The notes: generated by a model from the sequence alone, not told the origin. DNA of 64,000 bases from Lobosporangium transversale (GCF_002105155.1 NW_019029004.1:496001-560000); one strand, 5' to 3'. Shown: positions 12,318 to 23,839, counted from the stretch's first letter. A program made the numbers and translations.

Positions 12318-12614
12318 GTTGAATTATATGATTATATGTTTGTATATATTTGTATATTTTACAGATCCTTTGTTATTTAGATAAGAGTCGTTTCGTTAAC
12401 GTGCCACTGAGTGTCTGTAAACCAAGGCTGAGTGGATGGTGTAGTTGAATGTGGTGAATTGTTTCAAGCCTGTAGTTATCCAGAGGCGCGACCTAAAAAG
12501 TACAAAGCCACAAAACAAGGAAAGTCATGTGACATAAAAACGCTGTTAAAGGTGAAAGGGGGGGGTTTTTTTTTTCATTTTTTTTTTTTTTAAACCGCAC
12601 CACCAAACCCCAGC
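12318..12614. promoter_or_regulatory. Divergent promoter region, SmE / APC11
   Basis: A 297-base gap lies between the divergent starts of SmE (minus) and APC11 (plus), so it must carry both promoters. It includes a G run followed by T runs near 12559-12593. No specific factor site is claimed. Confidence 0.45.
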
Positions 12615-12650
12615 ATGAAAGTGAAAGTGAAAAGTAAGTGCAAGCAGTTC

Positions 12651-12684
<34 letters not shown>

Positions 12685-13297
12685 CCTTATACGAGAGTTC
12701 TATTATTGATACAATGACCTTGTATCCTTTTTTTCTCATATTTCCTAGAGTACTATAAACAAGACAGAAGGGCAGTCGAGGATACTTGAACACAAAGTAT
12801 ACTTTGGTTACTTACAAGTTTCGTATCAATTTAATTTTAGATGGCACACTGTCGCGATTTGGCAATGGGATATGGAGGATTCGACAGATCTTTGTGGTAT
12901 TTGCCATGGACCTTTTGATTCGTGTTGCCCAGATTGCAGGATTCCAGGAGATAATTGTCCTTTGTGTAAGTCAATAAAAAAAAGTCTTTTTTTTCCTATT
13001 ATTTTCTTGACCTTCTGGATATTGTAGCAAAGTAGGTACATACAGATATAAACGTGGCGATACTCTGTTTCAATTGAGAATAGTATGGGGAAAATGTACA
13101 CATTGCTTCCATCTCCATTGTATCAACAAATGGATTGAGACCAATGATAGTGAAGGAACCTGTCCCATGGACAGACAGATATTCGGTAACCCAAAAAAAA
13201 AAAAATATATCCAGTTTTTATTATCATTAATACTGTTATTATTTCACCTAACGATAATTAATTTGCTCCGCAATTTTTATTAGAGGCCGCTACATAA
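12615..13297 (+). CDS. APC11: Anaphase-promoting complex subunit 11 (RING-H2)
   Basis: APC11 is the catalytic RING subunit of the APC/C ubiquitin ligase, which recruits the E2 during mitosis. Exons are 12615-12637, 12841-12965, 13084-13185 and 13284-13297, giving 87 aa (family 84-94). The protein begins MKVKVK and has WHTVAIWQWDMEDSTDLC. The RING ligands follow: CGIC, CCPDC, then DNCPLLWGKCTHCFHLHC and CPMDRQIF. The extra Cys pair (CCPDC) is diagnostic of APC11 against RBX1. The weak point is exon 1. The canonical donor GTAAGT after 12633 puts exon 2 out of frame. The model uses GTGCAA after 12637, which restores phase and inserts Ser-Lys. A sequence error is the alternative. The T tract at 12653-12681 lies in intron 1. 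The gene ends 100 bases from convergent JMJD4. Confidence 0.87.
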
Positions 13298-13397
13298 TTC
13301 TTTCTTTCATTCTTTTCTACTTTGTACTCTTTTGTAAAACAAAATATTGTTGCTTTTATTCTTATTATTGTTTTCTTTTCTATTCTGCCACACCATT

Positions 13398-14848
13398 CTA
13401 TAATGAAATACCTTTGACATGTCTTAAAAACCAGTTTGCAGCTTTGTCGCTTCTAATAAAATCAAGAGCTTCATTAAGGCGTCTAAGCGTAAGCTCCAAG
13501 GGAGGTTGTTGTGAGATAAGGGGTGGTTCAAAGATCGGTGTGCTCCTCTTAAAGTCGAGATGATCGTCTCGTTTAAATGTCGCAAAAAGGGATAGATTTT
13601 CTACTTCCCCATTTTGCTCATCGATTCTATTGTCATTATCATTGTCAATGTCATTGCCATTGTTATTGTCACATTCCTTTCTAATACAAGAAGAGACTTT
13701 AACCTGATATATGACTCTGTTGCGTATTGTGTTGCACATATCCCACAATGTACTCCAGTCCCAACCACTATTCAATAACAGCAGTCTCTGACAAATCTTG
13801 ATCCATTCATTTTCATCCATTGACTCCTTCAAGTGATCAATAGATCTTTCTACTTCCTCCAAATCTGAACAGATTGAGCCCAACAGCAGATCCAGGTTTG
13901 ATCCATTACACCAGTTATGGTTAATAGAGATCGTATCGCCAATGTTGTGTACTTGATGCCACCATCCTGAAGGAACAAACACAGTCTGTCCTGGCTGCTG
14001 ATAGGTTGTAAACCGTTTCGCCTTATGAAAGTTGGGGAACTGAACTGGATTGACATTTTCTATATCATAAACCATGTTATTGAGTTTGTCACAATACAGA
14101 TGTTCTTGATCTGGAGGAAAAAACGTCCATTTTTTGATCCCACAGATATTAGCCGACCATGAATAGGATCTTTTTTTTTGTGATGGAGAAATCAAAACAA
14201 AAACATAAAGTCAGAGCGGAGGGGTATACATCTTGGTCCAACATAATACCATCGTTTTTTTTTTTTTTTTTTTTTTTTTTGGTTTCCTCACCTATAAACA
14301 TCTGCATGGAACGGTGTGAATGTGTTGTCACCTCCACAATAGACAAATCGATAGTCATCATCCATATCCAATCGTCGCGTCCAAAATTCGTTCATCCAGT
14401 CATCCCGAAAAATGTCAGGTGTCTCATACGCATGATACCATGGAAATGTTTTCAGAAAATGAAAGTCCTTGAGATATATCCTTGAAGGTTGATTCTGTTT
14501 ACTATTCAATTCCCACTGCTCCAGAAACTCGCGTAGATCCATGGTTGATCGCTTTTGATCCGTGAATTCTTTGATCTGACAGTCTGCAACAGGGACTAGA
14601 ATCGAGACTGGTTGACCTTCTTCTTCACAGAGCTGCTCTCGCAGACCTGCAAAATTTGGCTTGCCAGTCTCGGGGCAGACCCATTGCTGACGGGCTCGCC
14701 AATGTTTCGTCAGATCAGGTCCAATGACAACAGGCAGATTGGGTTCGAGGTATCGATTGCGAAATTCCTCGTAGGAGGGTGATGTCTCGAGGTAATCAAT
14801 TCCCTGAATAGAAGAATAATTGCGTGGGCGCAGAGGAGGCGTAGGCAT
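13398..14848 (-). CDS. JMJD4: JmjC lysyl hydroxylase, JMJD4 family
   Basis: JMJD4 is a 2-oxoglutarate/Fe(II) oxygenase. The human enzyme hydroxylates a lysine of translation release factor eRF1. Two exons, 14848-14292 and 14169-13398, join in phase to 442 aa (human about 460). The JmjC iron site is visible: TPFHADVYR (His and Asp of HxD, split by the intron) and the distal His in PSGWWHQVHN. Around them are SYSWSANICGIKKWTFFPP, with the Lys expected to contact 2-oxoglutarate, and INHNWCN. These match JMJD4 better than JMJD6 or factor-inhibiting HIF, and no nuclear localisation signal is obvious. The intron contains a T tract (14255-14280), and its acceptor is the end of a short A run. A poly-Asn/Asp insert lies in the C-terminal part. 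The gene is divergent from the CHORD protein, with 197 bases between starts. Its eRF1 substrate here is inferred from the family. Confidence 0.87.
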
Positions 14849-15045
14849 GGTTCTATACAGTGGCTAAGTCAGCATTGAGGGGGGTTTTTTTTCTAGATCT
14901 TTTCAGAAAGGACAAATACGAGTGTTAGTGAGGGACTGTTTACAGTTTTCTATCAGTTTCTGTTACCCTCTGCAACTTTAGCTCCATTCTCTTCTTTATT
15001 GTTATTTAGCCTTCATTACATTCATACAATCTATCATATTTCACC
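14849..15045. promoter_or_regulatory. Divergent promoter region, JMJD4 / CHORD protein
   Basis: Only 197 bases separate the two divergent start codons, so the promoters must be shared or overlapping. No individual element is assigned. Confidence 0.45.
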
Positions 15046-16414
15046 ATGCCAGTCTGCACACACCGTGGTTGCGAAAAGACCTACGATGAGGCAACCAACT
15101 CGGATACTGCTTGCCAGTTCCATCCTCAGGGGCCCATCTTCCATGAAGGTCTTAAAGGCTGGTCATGTTGCTCAAAGAGAGTCGTTTCGTTTGATCAGTT
15201 TCTCGCCATCCCCGGCTGCTCATTCGGACGACACACAGATGCACCACGCGAGGAGTTCCCTGCTGCATCTCCAAGCGAGAAAGTTGAGGTTACCGATTCA
15301 ACTACGCCAGCACCAGTGTCTGTAAATAAGGATGGAACAGAAGTTTATGGCTCGTCAGCAGCAGCACCAGCAGCCCCTGCTCCCCTCGTTGCCCCTGCTG
15401 CCTCCACAACAGCATCAGCAGCAGCGCCTTCAGCACCAACACCAGAGCCCATCGTAGAAGAAGAAGATGATCTGTCAATTCCTGTGGCTGTTGGAAAGAC
15501 TTGCATGCGCCGTGGATGCGGTCAGACTTATGTTTCGGAAGAAGAGTCTCGTGGTGATAAAGTCAAGTGTCAGTATCATCCTGGAACGCCCGTTTTCCAT
15601 GAAGGATCCAAGGGCTGGAGCTGCTGTTCCCGTAAGGTGCTGGAGTTTGATGAATTTTTGAAGCTTAAAGGGTGCACCACCACAAACCAGCATTTGTTTG
15701 TTGGTGCAAAGGTAATTTTTTTTTTTAAACTGCATTACTTGGTGGCGTTTTCTATATTGAAATGACTGTGTCAACTAACAGCTCTGATATTTTATCGGAT
15801 TTGCTTTAACAGAAGGAGAAGGTTGAAGAATTGGTTCAGTGCCGTCATGACTGGTATGTCAAACACTTGACTAGAGCACAGATCACTCTGTATTAAGTAC
15901 TGAATATTCGATTTTGGTACTCAATGTATACAAATATGATATTTTGTTCAATCAGGTACCAAACACAGACGCATGTTAACTTGTCTATCTTTGCAAAGAA
16001 GGTCGATCCAAAGACCGCCGTCATAGAATTCAAGGAGCGTGAGGTAATAAGCTCGTATATGGATTTTTATGGTCAATTGTCCAAATAAGCAAGTTGTATA
16101 GCTTTATATTTATAATATGGTCTTTCGTCGTAACCAATTAGGTCAACATTGATTTGAAAATGCCAGATGAAAAGCGTTTCAAGCTCAACCTACCACTTTT
16201 TCAGCCAATTGATCCTTCTGGAAGCTCGTTTGAGGTTCTTGGTACCAAGGTCGAAATCACGATGAAGAAAGGCAATGGCATTTCGTGGGCAACATTAGAG
16301 CCAAGTGAAGGCGCCAAGTGCTGGACAACTTTTGGAACCACTGGTGGTGCTGGTACTGTTGGTAGTAAGGTCATGCATCTTGCCACAGATTCACCACTCT
16401 ATGCCCAGAAGTAG
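15046..16414 (+). CDS. CHORD-CS domain Hsp90 co-chaperone (CHORDC1/RAR1 type)
   Basis: Family members (animal CHORDC1, plant RAR1) bind the Hsp90 ATPase domain and bridge it to partners such as SGT1. Four exons join in phase: 15046-15711, 15813-15853, 15956-16043 and 16142-16414, giving 355 aa. Residues 1-65 form the first zinc-binding CHORD domain (C-x4-C, CQFHPQGPIFHEGLKGWSCC). Residues about 148-212 repeat it (CQYHPGTPVFHEGSKGWSCC). An Ala/Pro-rich linker joins them. Exons 2-4 encode a CS domain: CRHDWYQTQTHVNLSIFAKK, then a stretch ending in GISWATLEPSEGAKCW. The order CHORD-CHORD-CS is the animal and fungal arrangement, as plant RAR1 lacks CS. The tail carries no SGS domain. It starts divergently from JMJD4 and ends convergent with the Vam7 gene. 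Confidence 0.95.
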
Positions 16415-16726
16415 AAATGAATATGGCAACAGATGAATTGAGGAAATTGTCATGCTATCGCTTTTCATTTCATACAAGTATTTCAAGTAGAGCACATACC
16501 CCTGAACACTTGTTTGGAGGGACATGCAGGGGAGCAAGAATAAAACAAATTGAAAAAATTCATTAGACGGGAAAAATGTTGATGGAAAAAAAGAAGGAAA
16601 AAATGGATATTGCTATTTAATTTTTAATCTACACATTTTGAATATGACTACATTATGAAAAATCGCGAATTATACTCCTGCATCTTTTTTTCTTTTTTGT
16701 TCATTTTTTCCCAGCTTTTGCATTAC
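16415..16726. other. Convergent 3' spacer
   Basis: A 312-base gap between the stops of the CHORD protein (plus) and the PX/SNARE gene (minus). It holds the two 3' untranslated regions and several AATAAA-like A-rich motifs. No gene was seen. Confidence 0.5.
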
Positions 16727-18208
16727 TCAGTTGATCTTGCCAATCTTTTTGTTTACAAGGCCCAGCTTCAAGGTTGTTCTGTCCACGTCCCGATCAAGTT
16801 CATCAAGCAGCTGAATTTGATTATCAAGCTCTTGACCAATGGCCAATCCAATATGCTTTTGTCGCTGCAGGATGGCATTGAATTGTTCGATGTGGTCGTC
16901 TTGTTGTCTCATCTGTTCCTGCTGAAGTATCAACAGGCCCTCATTGTCGAGTCCTCGTGTCAGTGATGTTTCTTGAGTCAGGTTCTGGACCACTCTGCCA
17001 AAGACTCGGCGTCCATTGCCCGGCCCACTTACTGTGGTTGAGGTCATGGTCGTGGTTGTATGCACACTACCGCCTCCATTAAAAGAAGAGTCAGCTAGAC
17101 TATGATTATCTGCATGGCCACGAATGGATCCTGTCTGAGAATGCAACCCTCCAGCATGAGTACCACTATTGATACCGCCATGAGAACCCTTGCTAACTAA
17201 GAGCGAGTTCCTGTCTCCAGAACTTGCAGGGACATTGCCACCAGCGCCTTGATGCCCAACCACACCATCGTTCTGTCGGTTTGCAATCACCAATTTGGTC
17301 AACACCTCACGCTCGTCCTTCAATTCTGACAACATATCCTGTCGTCGTCTGAGCTCTCCGTCTGACATAATACTTCCTTTTGCTCCACCGCCTGGGTTGC
17401 CCATCGCTAGGTTCGTCAAGCCGTTCTCAAGAGCTGGGATTCGGAGACCCAATGTTGTGAGTAGTTTCTTGCTCTGAATCGTGCAGTTATGAGAGGCTGA
17501 GATCTCACTACGACCAAGATGTGTCTCGCGTCGATTGATGAGTGATCTCACCTCGCGAGCAATCCCTTGTAGCGTCCTGAACTCTTCAAGCCAACTCTCG
17601 GTCGTAAAAAAGTGAGGTGCAGGTCCTGGATTGACTGCAGGACTTGACGGCACGACCGAGGGTGCTTCAGATGAGCCGGTAGCATTATTAGAAGTATCAT
17701 TTCCTCCTCCTATTCCGAAAATATTGAAGTGTGAAAAAAAAGAAGTGGCACAGTTACCATTTTGTGATGGTGCTGTATTATTTGTTCCCCCATTCACTTG
17801 CGTTGCTGGCCCACGCTTCCCTGGTCCGCCCGCAAACAGATCAGCCTGTGACCGACCAACGGGCACGGCCAGAAACTCGTTCCACTCGTGCGTTAACCTC
17901 CAACGATCGTCTCGGTGGGACAAAATCCCTCGCATGTACGTCTCCAATCCTGCACGACGTTCCTCCACTAACTCGGGGTTATCTATAGTTGATTGCCACC
18001 AATGCTTACTTGGAAGTGGTTGAGGTGGAGGATTATCAGGAAAAAGTTCTATAAACCGATTGTGAAGCTGTTCAAACTCCGAATAGCGTTTCCAGACAGA
18101 CCAGGTCCGCACTGCTGCATGAACTTCGACACGATAGGCTGTATGGGGTTTGGGTCGAGATCGAGTCTCAGGATCGCGAACATAAATGGCCTGAAGAGTC
18201 TCTGTCAT
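16727..18208 (-). CDS. VAM7: Vam7-like vacuolar SNARE with PX domain
   Basis: Vam7 is the soluble Qc-SNARE of vacuole/lysosome fusion, held on the membrane by phosphatidylinositol 3-phosphate through its PX domain. The gene is one exon of 493 aa starting at the ATG at 18208. Residues about 5-117 form the PX domain: RTWSVWKRYSEFEQLHNRF (basic pocket), a proline loop PDNPPPQPLPSKHWW, and RRAGLETYMRGIL. A long Gly/Ser/Asn-rich middle follows. The last 65 residues are a heptad SNARE motif with IGLAIGQELDNQIQLLDELD, whose Gln fits the zero layer, and no membrane anchor follows. That combination defines Vam7. It is longer than yeast Vam7 (about 316 aa) because of the disordered linker. The next gene upstream on the same strand is the ankyrin protein. 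Confidence 0.92.
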   Translation of the reverse strand: MTETLQAIYVRDPETRSRPKPHTAYRVEVHAAVRTWSVWKRYSEFEQLHNRFIELFPDNPPPQPLPSKHWWQSTIDNPELVEERRAGLETYMRGILSHRDDRWRLTHEWNEFLAVPVGRSQADLFAGGPGKRGPATQVNGGTNNTAPSQNGNCATSFFSHFNIFGIGGGNDTSNNATGSSEAPSVVPSSPAVNPGPAPHFFTTESWLEEFRTLQGIAREVRSLINRRETHLGRSEISASHNCTIQSKKLLTTLGLRIPALENGLTNLAMGNPGGGAKGSIMSDGELRRRQDMLSELKDEREVLTKLVIANRQNDGVVGHQGAGGNVPASSGDRNSLLVSKGSHGGINSGTHAGGLHSQTGSIRGHADNHSLADSSFNGGGSVHTTTTMTSTTVSGPGNGRRVFGRVVQNLTQETSLTRGLDNEGLLILQQEQMRQQDDHIEQFNAILQRQKHIGLAIGQELDNQIQLLDELDRDVDRTTLKLGLVNKKIGKIN

Positions 18209-18727
18209 GGCTTGCTTAAAGACGAAACGAGGAAGGGATAAGCAGAATTGTGAGGCAAGAAATAAAAGAAAAAAAGAAAAAAAGAAAAGAGGGAGAGGAA
18301 GAGGAAGAGGAACAGAGAATCTTTCGAAAGAAGGGGGATCCTTGAGTCGCTTCTTTTGTTTTCTTGTTGGGGGGTTCTCAGTGAAGTTGAGGGCTTATGC
18401 GTAAAAAAGGAGAGAAAGGAAGACAGGGATTGATGGAAAGATGTCTACACAAGCATAAAAGCTTTCGGAATGGGTCAAAGGGACAAGTGTTTACAATGTA
18501 TTTATTAAGCGTGGTTGAAAGTGGAATGAGGGGATTAATCTTTTTATTTTGTTATGAGTGAGAGGGACGATGTAATGAGGATGAAGAAAGAGGAGAAGGA
18601 AGGACGAGAAAGGAGGGAGGAAAGGGAAAGACCGATAACAAACTCTGACGACTGAAATAGATGATCTTGTCTATTAAACCCTTTTTGGACTATTGCACTT
18701 GAATGCACATGCACGTACCGCATGGAT
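18209..18727. other. Spacer upstream of the Vam7 gene
   Basis: A 519-base, purine-rich (GGA/GAA) stretch between the Vam7 start and the stop of the ankyrin protein gene, both on the minus strand. It should carry the Vam7 promoter. No frame of interest was seen. Confidence 0.5.
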
Positions 18728-20560
18728 TTACTCAGAGCCCCGTGACTGTGCCTCAATGATGTCTATTCAGCGCAATTACAAAATAAATCGTATTGTGTGA
18801 GTTTTTTGGGGTTTGCTTGATTTTTGTGTGAACCTGTCTGTGTGATGGGCACACACAGAAACGTGCACGGATATAGAAGTAAAGAGTGCGAAGCTTATGA
18901 TAGAAAAGGGGTTAGGTGGGGAAAAGATATAATGACTAAGCGGAGTCGCATTGAAAAGGATCGTCGTAGGGGTCAGGCACAAAAAAAAAAGGAGAAAAAA
19001 GGAAAATGAACGAACATCAAAGCAGAGAAAAAGGGAGGAGAGAATACGACACGTTACCGATCACCTTCTGCCTCAAATCATCGTCTTCAACAACGTCTTC
19101 GAGAAGCTCGCCGTCCATAGTAACTGCCTGTAGATCTGCATCGGGTCTCTTGGCTAAGTAGTCAAACACGGCCAAGTGACCCTCCGCAGCAGCACAGTGC
19201 AATGGGGTCCAACCTAGATACGTTAATTTTGTAATGGTGTCAATAACAGCGATAGCAAATACAAATGTGGACAAAAATATAGTAAAAAAAATACGTAGTT
19301 GGAACCCCAACTAAAAGCCTTTTTTTTTTTTTTTTTTTTTTTTAGAGCTTTGGACTTTAACGCTTAAGTCTCTTAATGAATTGACGAGAAAGTGGGTTGG
19401 GCGTCAAAAAGGAAGGAACAAAGAGCATTATAACTGTTTTGCTTACCTTCCATGTCCGTCAGATTGATATTAGCACCCATTTCGACCAAAAATTGACATA
19501 ATTCCAGATGGTTGTAAGAAGCAGCCAAATGAAGTGAACTGAGTTTTCGGGATGCGGATTGATGATTGATAATCTGTTCCAACGTCCCTGATTTGCCTTC
19601 TTCCTGCACCACGCCCAGCATGGATTTGTAGAGTGAGAGATCGCCCGTCCTTGATGCGTCCGCCATTAGCGATTGTGGATCAAACGTGACACGTTTTGTA
19701 CTCTTGGATTTCTTAAATGGTGCCGATGAGGTTGTGTCTTTTGTGCTCTGCTTTTCAACATGGAGGCGAATGGAAGGCGATGATTGATAGCTCCGTAACT
19801 TGGGTCGTATACGGCTGGCATAAGAAGGATCATTGGGAGATACTGTGCCCGTAGAGCCGGTACTGCCAGTAGTTGTAGTAGTATGTTTTTGGGACTTATT
19901 ACTTATACTGCTATCTATGATATCGCTATTTTTGATGTTAATACTGTTATTGTTATTGCTGTTATTAAGACTATTGTTGCTCTTATCCTGTAGCTCTGGG
20001 CTAGAAGATCTCGCAGAATCTGATAAAGATGGTGTTGTATTTTCAGGAGAGGCTGTTGGTTTAAAGATTACTACTGGTGAGAGAATAGTTTCTTCGGCTT
20101 GTTGGGTCTGAAGTTGTAATGAATTTGTTTCTGTCAGTAAAAGGTTCTCAATTACTGTGGCACTGCCGCTCTTAGGGATACTGCAAGAGTGTGAGGCCCC
20201 TTCATCCGGCTTTGCTTTGGAACCTTCCTGCTTCGTCTCTGAGATCAAAAGCCCATTCAACTGGTGAGTAATACCCAAGGTTGACGCGGGTCTAGTCATA
20301 GAGCTGCTACTATCACCTCCTTCGCTCCTGGTCTGTTTCCCTGATATCATATCTTCGGATGCTGTCATCATGAGCGGCAATGTTGACGTTGAAGGTGATC
20401 GCATATGTCCTATGGACCTAAACGAGTTCCAGGTATGATCAGATCCAACGTCGTTGATGGGTGATGTAGGTAATGACTCTTGTGGGATTTTTCTGTATCG
20501 CACGACTACCAGGTTGGGAAAAGTAAGTGGTGTACTATTTATTAGCAAATAGTTACCAAA

Positions 20561-20597
<37 letters not shown>

Positions 20598-21772
20598 AAA
20601 AAAGCTTTTTCTTGGTTACCTTCTGTGAGGTTCAAGAACAAGCTTCTCGTAGTGTTTTCATCCGCACAATCCACGGGCTTGTACTTCCGGTCATTCATCT
20701 TGTATACATTTGCTCCAAGATCAAGTAGTCGCTTGGTCAAATCCGCCATACCCAAGAAACTCGCAAGGTGCAATGTGGTATTTCCATCGCCCCACATCTT
20801 GCCCATGAATTCATATAGGATCTTTTTCGATTCCAATTCCTCAGACGCCTTAGCCACAAAGTTCAAAAGATCCAACGCCATTTCTTCATTGAATAGGAAG
20901 CATGCAATTTGTATTAGATTCAGATGGTCCACCGTAGGGCCTAAAAGCTCCTGAGCGTCCAATAACACATCCGGATCATGGCGATATTTGTTGTCAGTGT
21001 TGGAGATGTTCCAAGTGACCAATGTTTGTATCACAATAGCAAAATCAAACGCGTGTAAAATCCTATCCAGCTCTACACGATCCTCTCGTTCAATCGCATC
21101 CAACATCTGCTTCCATAATGGAACCGTCCTTGGTGATCCTGGTTCTTTAGGTGAATCGATATAAGAAAGAGCGCTGGCGAATGAGTCCTCAGACCCGACA
21201 GAAGACGATGAGTGGCCTCCGATACGGTCTTTGGAACTGATGAAGCCTGCTGGCGGCAATGACTGAGATGTCAGTGGCTGAGACTGATATGAAGACGAAG
21301 GTGAAGACGTAGGCGGGGATTTAGATGTGCTAGGTGATGATGGACGCAGAAATACTTGAGTTGTAGGGAGTTGTTGAGCATGATGTGGGGTGTATGTAAG
21401 CGCTGTTGCTATCGCTGCTGACGTTGTTCCTGTTGTCGATTCTCGATTGGAGTTAGTGGATGCAAATGGTGAATACGAGTATGACGATGATGATGACGTT
21501 GAATATCGTCTGAAATAAGAATTTGATAGCGATGATGACGACGAAAGTGGAGCCGACGGTAGTGGCGGAGGATGTGAAGATAAACTACATGATCCATCGC
21601 TTTTAAATGTCTGTGGAATAGTCAAGGGCTGATAACGTATCGGTAAAGACGATGGTCTGGATGGAGGTTGATGAGAAAGCGACGCCTGCAAGAAGTGCTG
21701 TGAGAGTCGTTGGACAGTTCCTGTTCTCAGCTCCTGAAGGCTGTCTTGCTTTTTGGAGTGTGTAGAAGACAT
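18728..21772 (-). CDS. MYPT-like ankyrin protein with RVxF motif
   Basis: Four exons join in phase: 21772-20620, 20505-19447, 19213-19058 and 18762-18728, giving 800 aa. The start is the ATG at 21772; an upstream TTG in frame is not used. The N-terminal 220 residues are Ser/Pro-rich. Ankyrin-like repeats lie near 320-390 (GNTTLHLASFLGMADLTKRL). A disordered Ser/Thr/Asn linker follows. Near residue 655 comes KRVTF, a classic RVxF docking motif for protein phosphatase 1, followed at once by a second ankyrin block (SSLHLAASYNHLELCQFLVE, then WTPLHCAAAEGHLAVFDYLA). RVxF directly followed by ankyrin repeats is the arrangement of MYPT1/PPP1R12, so a phosphatase-targeting role is inferred. The ankyrin array here is much shorter and sits at the C-terminus. 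Introns hold T tracts at 20563-20593 and about 19321-19343. Confidence 0.75.
20563..20593. repeat. Intronic T tract, 31 bases
   Basis: Pure T run on the plus strand inside intron 1 of the MYPT-like ankyrin gene. It reads as A in the transcript. Confidence 0.9.
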
Positions 21773-22002
21773 GATTACACAAGAACGCTTTGTCAAAGAG
21801 TTGTTGGTAACTGATAACGCGCAATTGAACCTTGCTCTTATTGTTGTCGAAAGAATATTAAGATCCTTCGAAACTGGTCAAATGTTATCACTGGGAACGT
21901 TTGAATAGAAATCAAATCCTTGGTCGTGTTCGGGTAACCTTATGTTTTGCACCACTGCAGAGAGAGATATGTACCCTGTAGTCGATTCTCTCTCTGTTGT
22001 AT

Positions 22003-22035
<33 letters not shown>

Positions 22036-23183
22036 CAAAAGGATAGACAGTGCTTTGTGTGGTTCTGTCAGACAAGACTCTTGCTCTTTCAGTCTGACGT
22101 GGATATAGCGTAGTTTCATAGACAGATTCCGCACTTGCTTTTAGACAGTGCAACAAAATCGTAGACGACCGGCGTCAGCAATGAGAATGTCGGTTAATTA
22201 AAAAAATAAAAAGTGGGAATGTGAAAAAAAAAAAAAAAAAAAAAAAACAAGAAGGACAGAACTAGGAGGAACAAAGCACGCACATTGCCATACAAACATT
22301 ATAACACAATAACATTGACATATTCACTACCTCCTTATGATGTGCGTCTTACTTTTTTCAGGGGTCGATACACGAAATAGAGTGTTCTGGCACTCTGACA
22401 ATATCCAATCCCCGCTGGCTTAAATAGCGTCAAACAACTCTTGTACTTTATCCATCTTGACCTCTTTCTTTTCTTTTCCTTTTTTTCTTCATCTCTCCAT
22501 TAGGTATATCACTGCTTCCAGGGGTATAGTTTCACGCACGAACATATTCTCTGGCCCATGATGATCCTTAATCCTCTGGCTAAATTTTTAGAATCCTAGT
22601 GTAGCAATGTACATATTTAATATAAACAGTCGTATACAATCTTTTCCTGTGAAACCACTATTCAAACGATAATCTGTCATGACAGGTCATCATACAATGT
22701 TGTCTTTAACCTGATGGAAGACATCCCACCGCCCGAACGAATGATAAGCTCTTTTTATTCTATGTTCAACTAAACTCACGTTCAGAATGAAAAATAATTT
22801 GTTCCTGTAAAAAAAAAAGTCAATAAAGGAGTGCCCACTTTAGAGACGTCTACCTGTCTATTACTAACTTCAACATGCTTTTGAGGTTGCTAAGAGAGGC
22901 CCCGAAAGTTGAGACTGCGGAAGGCGGGGAGAGCTATTGCCCGACTTGACTGCCAAATCTTGTCGTTCGAAGATGATGGTAGACCGCGGGTTAATTTTTT
23001 CCTTTTTAGTCCTTATGCGTGCATTACGAATGATTTCTGATACGTGGCTTTGATGCATTTCGGAATTCGCGTGGAGATCTCAATCGATCTATTTCATTAA
23101 ATTCTTTCTACTCCCCCATTCTTTTTTTTTTCCTTCACATTTCACATCACTCCAACTTTTCTCACATAACACATAAAATCGCC
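21773..23183. other. Divergent spacer, no gene seen
   Basis: About 1.4 kb between the divergent starts of the ankyrin protein (minus) and the twin-CX9C protein (plus). It contains A tracts near 22007-22034 and 22225-22246, and a pyrimidine-rich stretch before the plus-strand start. It must hold two promoters. Short frames lack protein character. Confidence 0.5.
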
Positions 23184-23839
23184 ATGGCCCGCCAACGTTC
23201 TCGTGCTGCTCCTGCTCAACAGACCCGCAAGGCTTCCACTATGCCTACCCGCCAGGCTCCTCCCCCACCTGCCCCTGCACATCCCCCTCAGCACCAGATG
23301 ACTGCTCCTCCTCAACAACCCTCGGCCATGGCTCACCCTCCTCCTCAGCAACCCGGTCTTTTCGCTCAAATGGCCTCCACTGCTGCTGGTGTCGCCGTCG
23401 GCTCTGCTGTCGGACATACCGTTGGTGCTGGCATCTCTGTAAGTATTATTCTTTCGTTACTTAAAAAAACGGAAAAAATCCTTTCCCCCCTATCGATCGC
23501 CAAAGTATCTCCACTTTATGTTTGACTCATCATATTTTTACTTTATCTCTTCTTTCCCTGTTCTACTACTATCAATAATAGTCCATGTTTGGTGGCTCTG
23601 GTTCTTCTGAAGCTGCTGCTGAGCCTCAGCAACAACAGCAATCTGCACCTCAATATCAGCAGCCCATGTATCAGCAGCCAATGTACCACAATGCTGCCGT
23701 CCCCGCCTCTGCCACCTCATGCGAAGCTGATGCCAAAGCCTTTACCAAGTGTCTCGAGAGCAACGGTAACGACATGTCTGTTTGTCAATGGTACCTTGAG
23801 CAGCTCAAGGCTTGCCAGTCCATGGCCGCTCAATATTAA
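23184..23839 (+). CDS. Twin-CX9C protein, MIX17/CHCHD2-CHCHD10 family
   Basis: Members act in the mitochondrial intermembrane space, imported by the Mia40 disulfide relay, and help maintain cristae and respiration. Two exons, 23184-23438 and 23582-23839, join in phase to 170 aa. The N-terminus is Arg/Ala/Pro-rich ([15 protein letters not shown]), resembling a presequence. The hydrophobic helix [14 protein letters not shown] follows, typical of this family. The C-terminus has the CHCH fold: [11 protein letters not shown] and [11 protein letters not shown], each C-x9-C. A Gln/Pro/Tyr-rich linker lies between. The length and order match yeast Mix17 and human CHCHD2/10. The stop is followed by T then A tracts in the 3' end, convergent with the nucleoporin gene. 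Confidence 0.94.

Noticed and set aside
23184-23440. Antisense Arg/Ser/Gly-rich frame over the twin-CX9C gene
   Set aside because: Shadow of the sense exon, whose splice to the CX9C exon is in phase.
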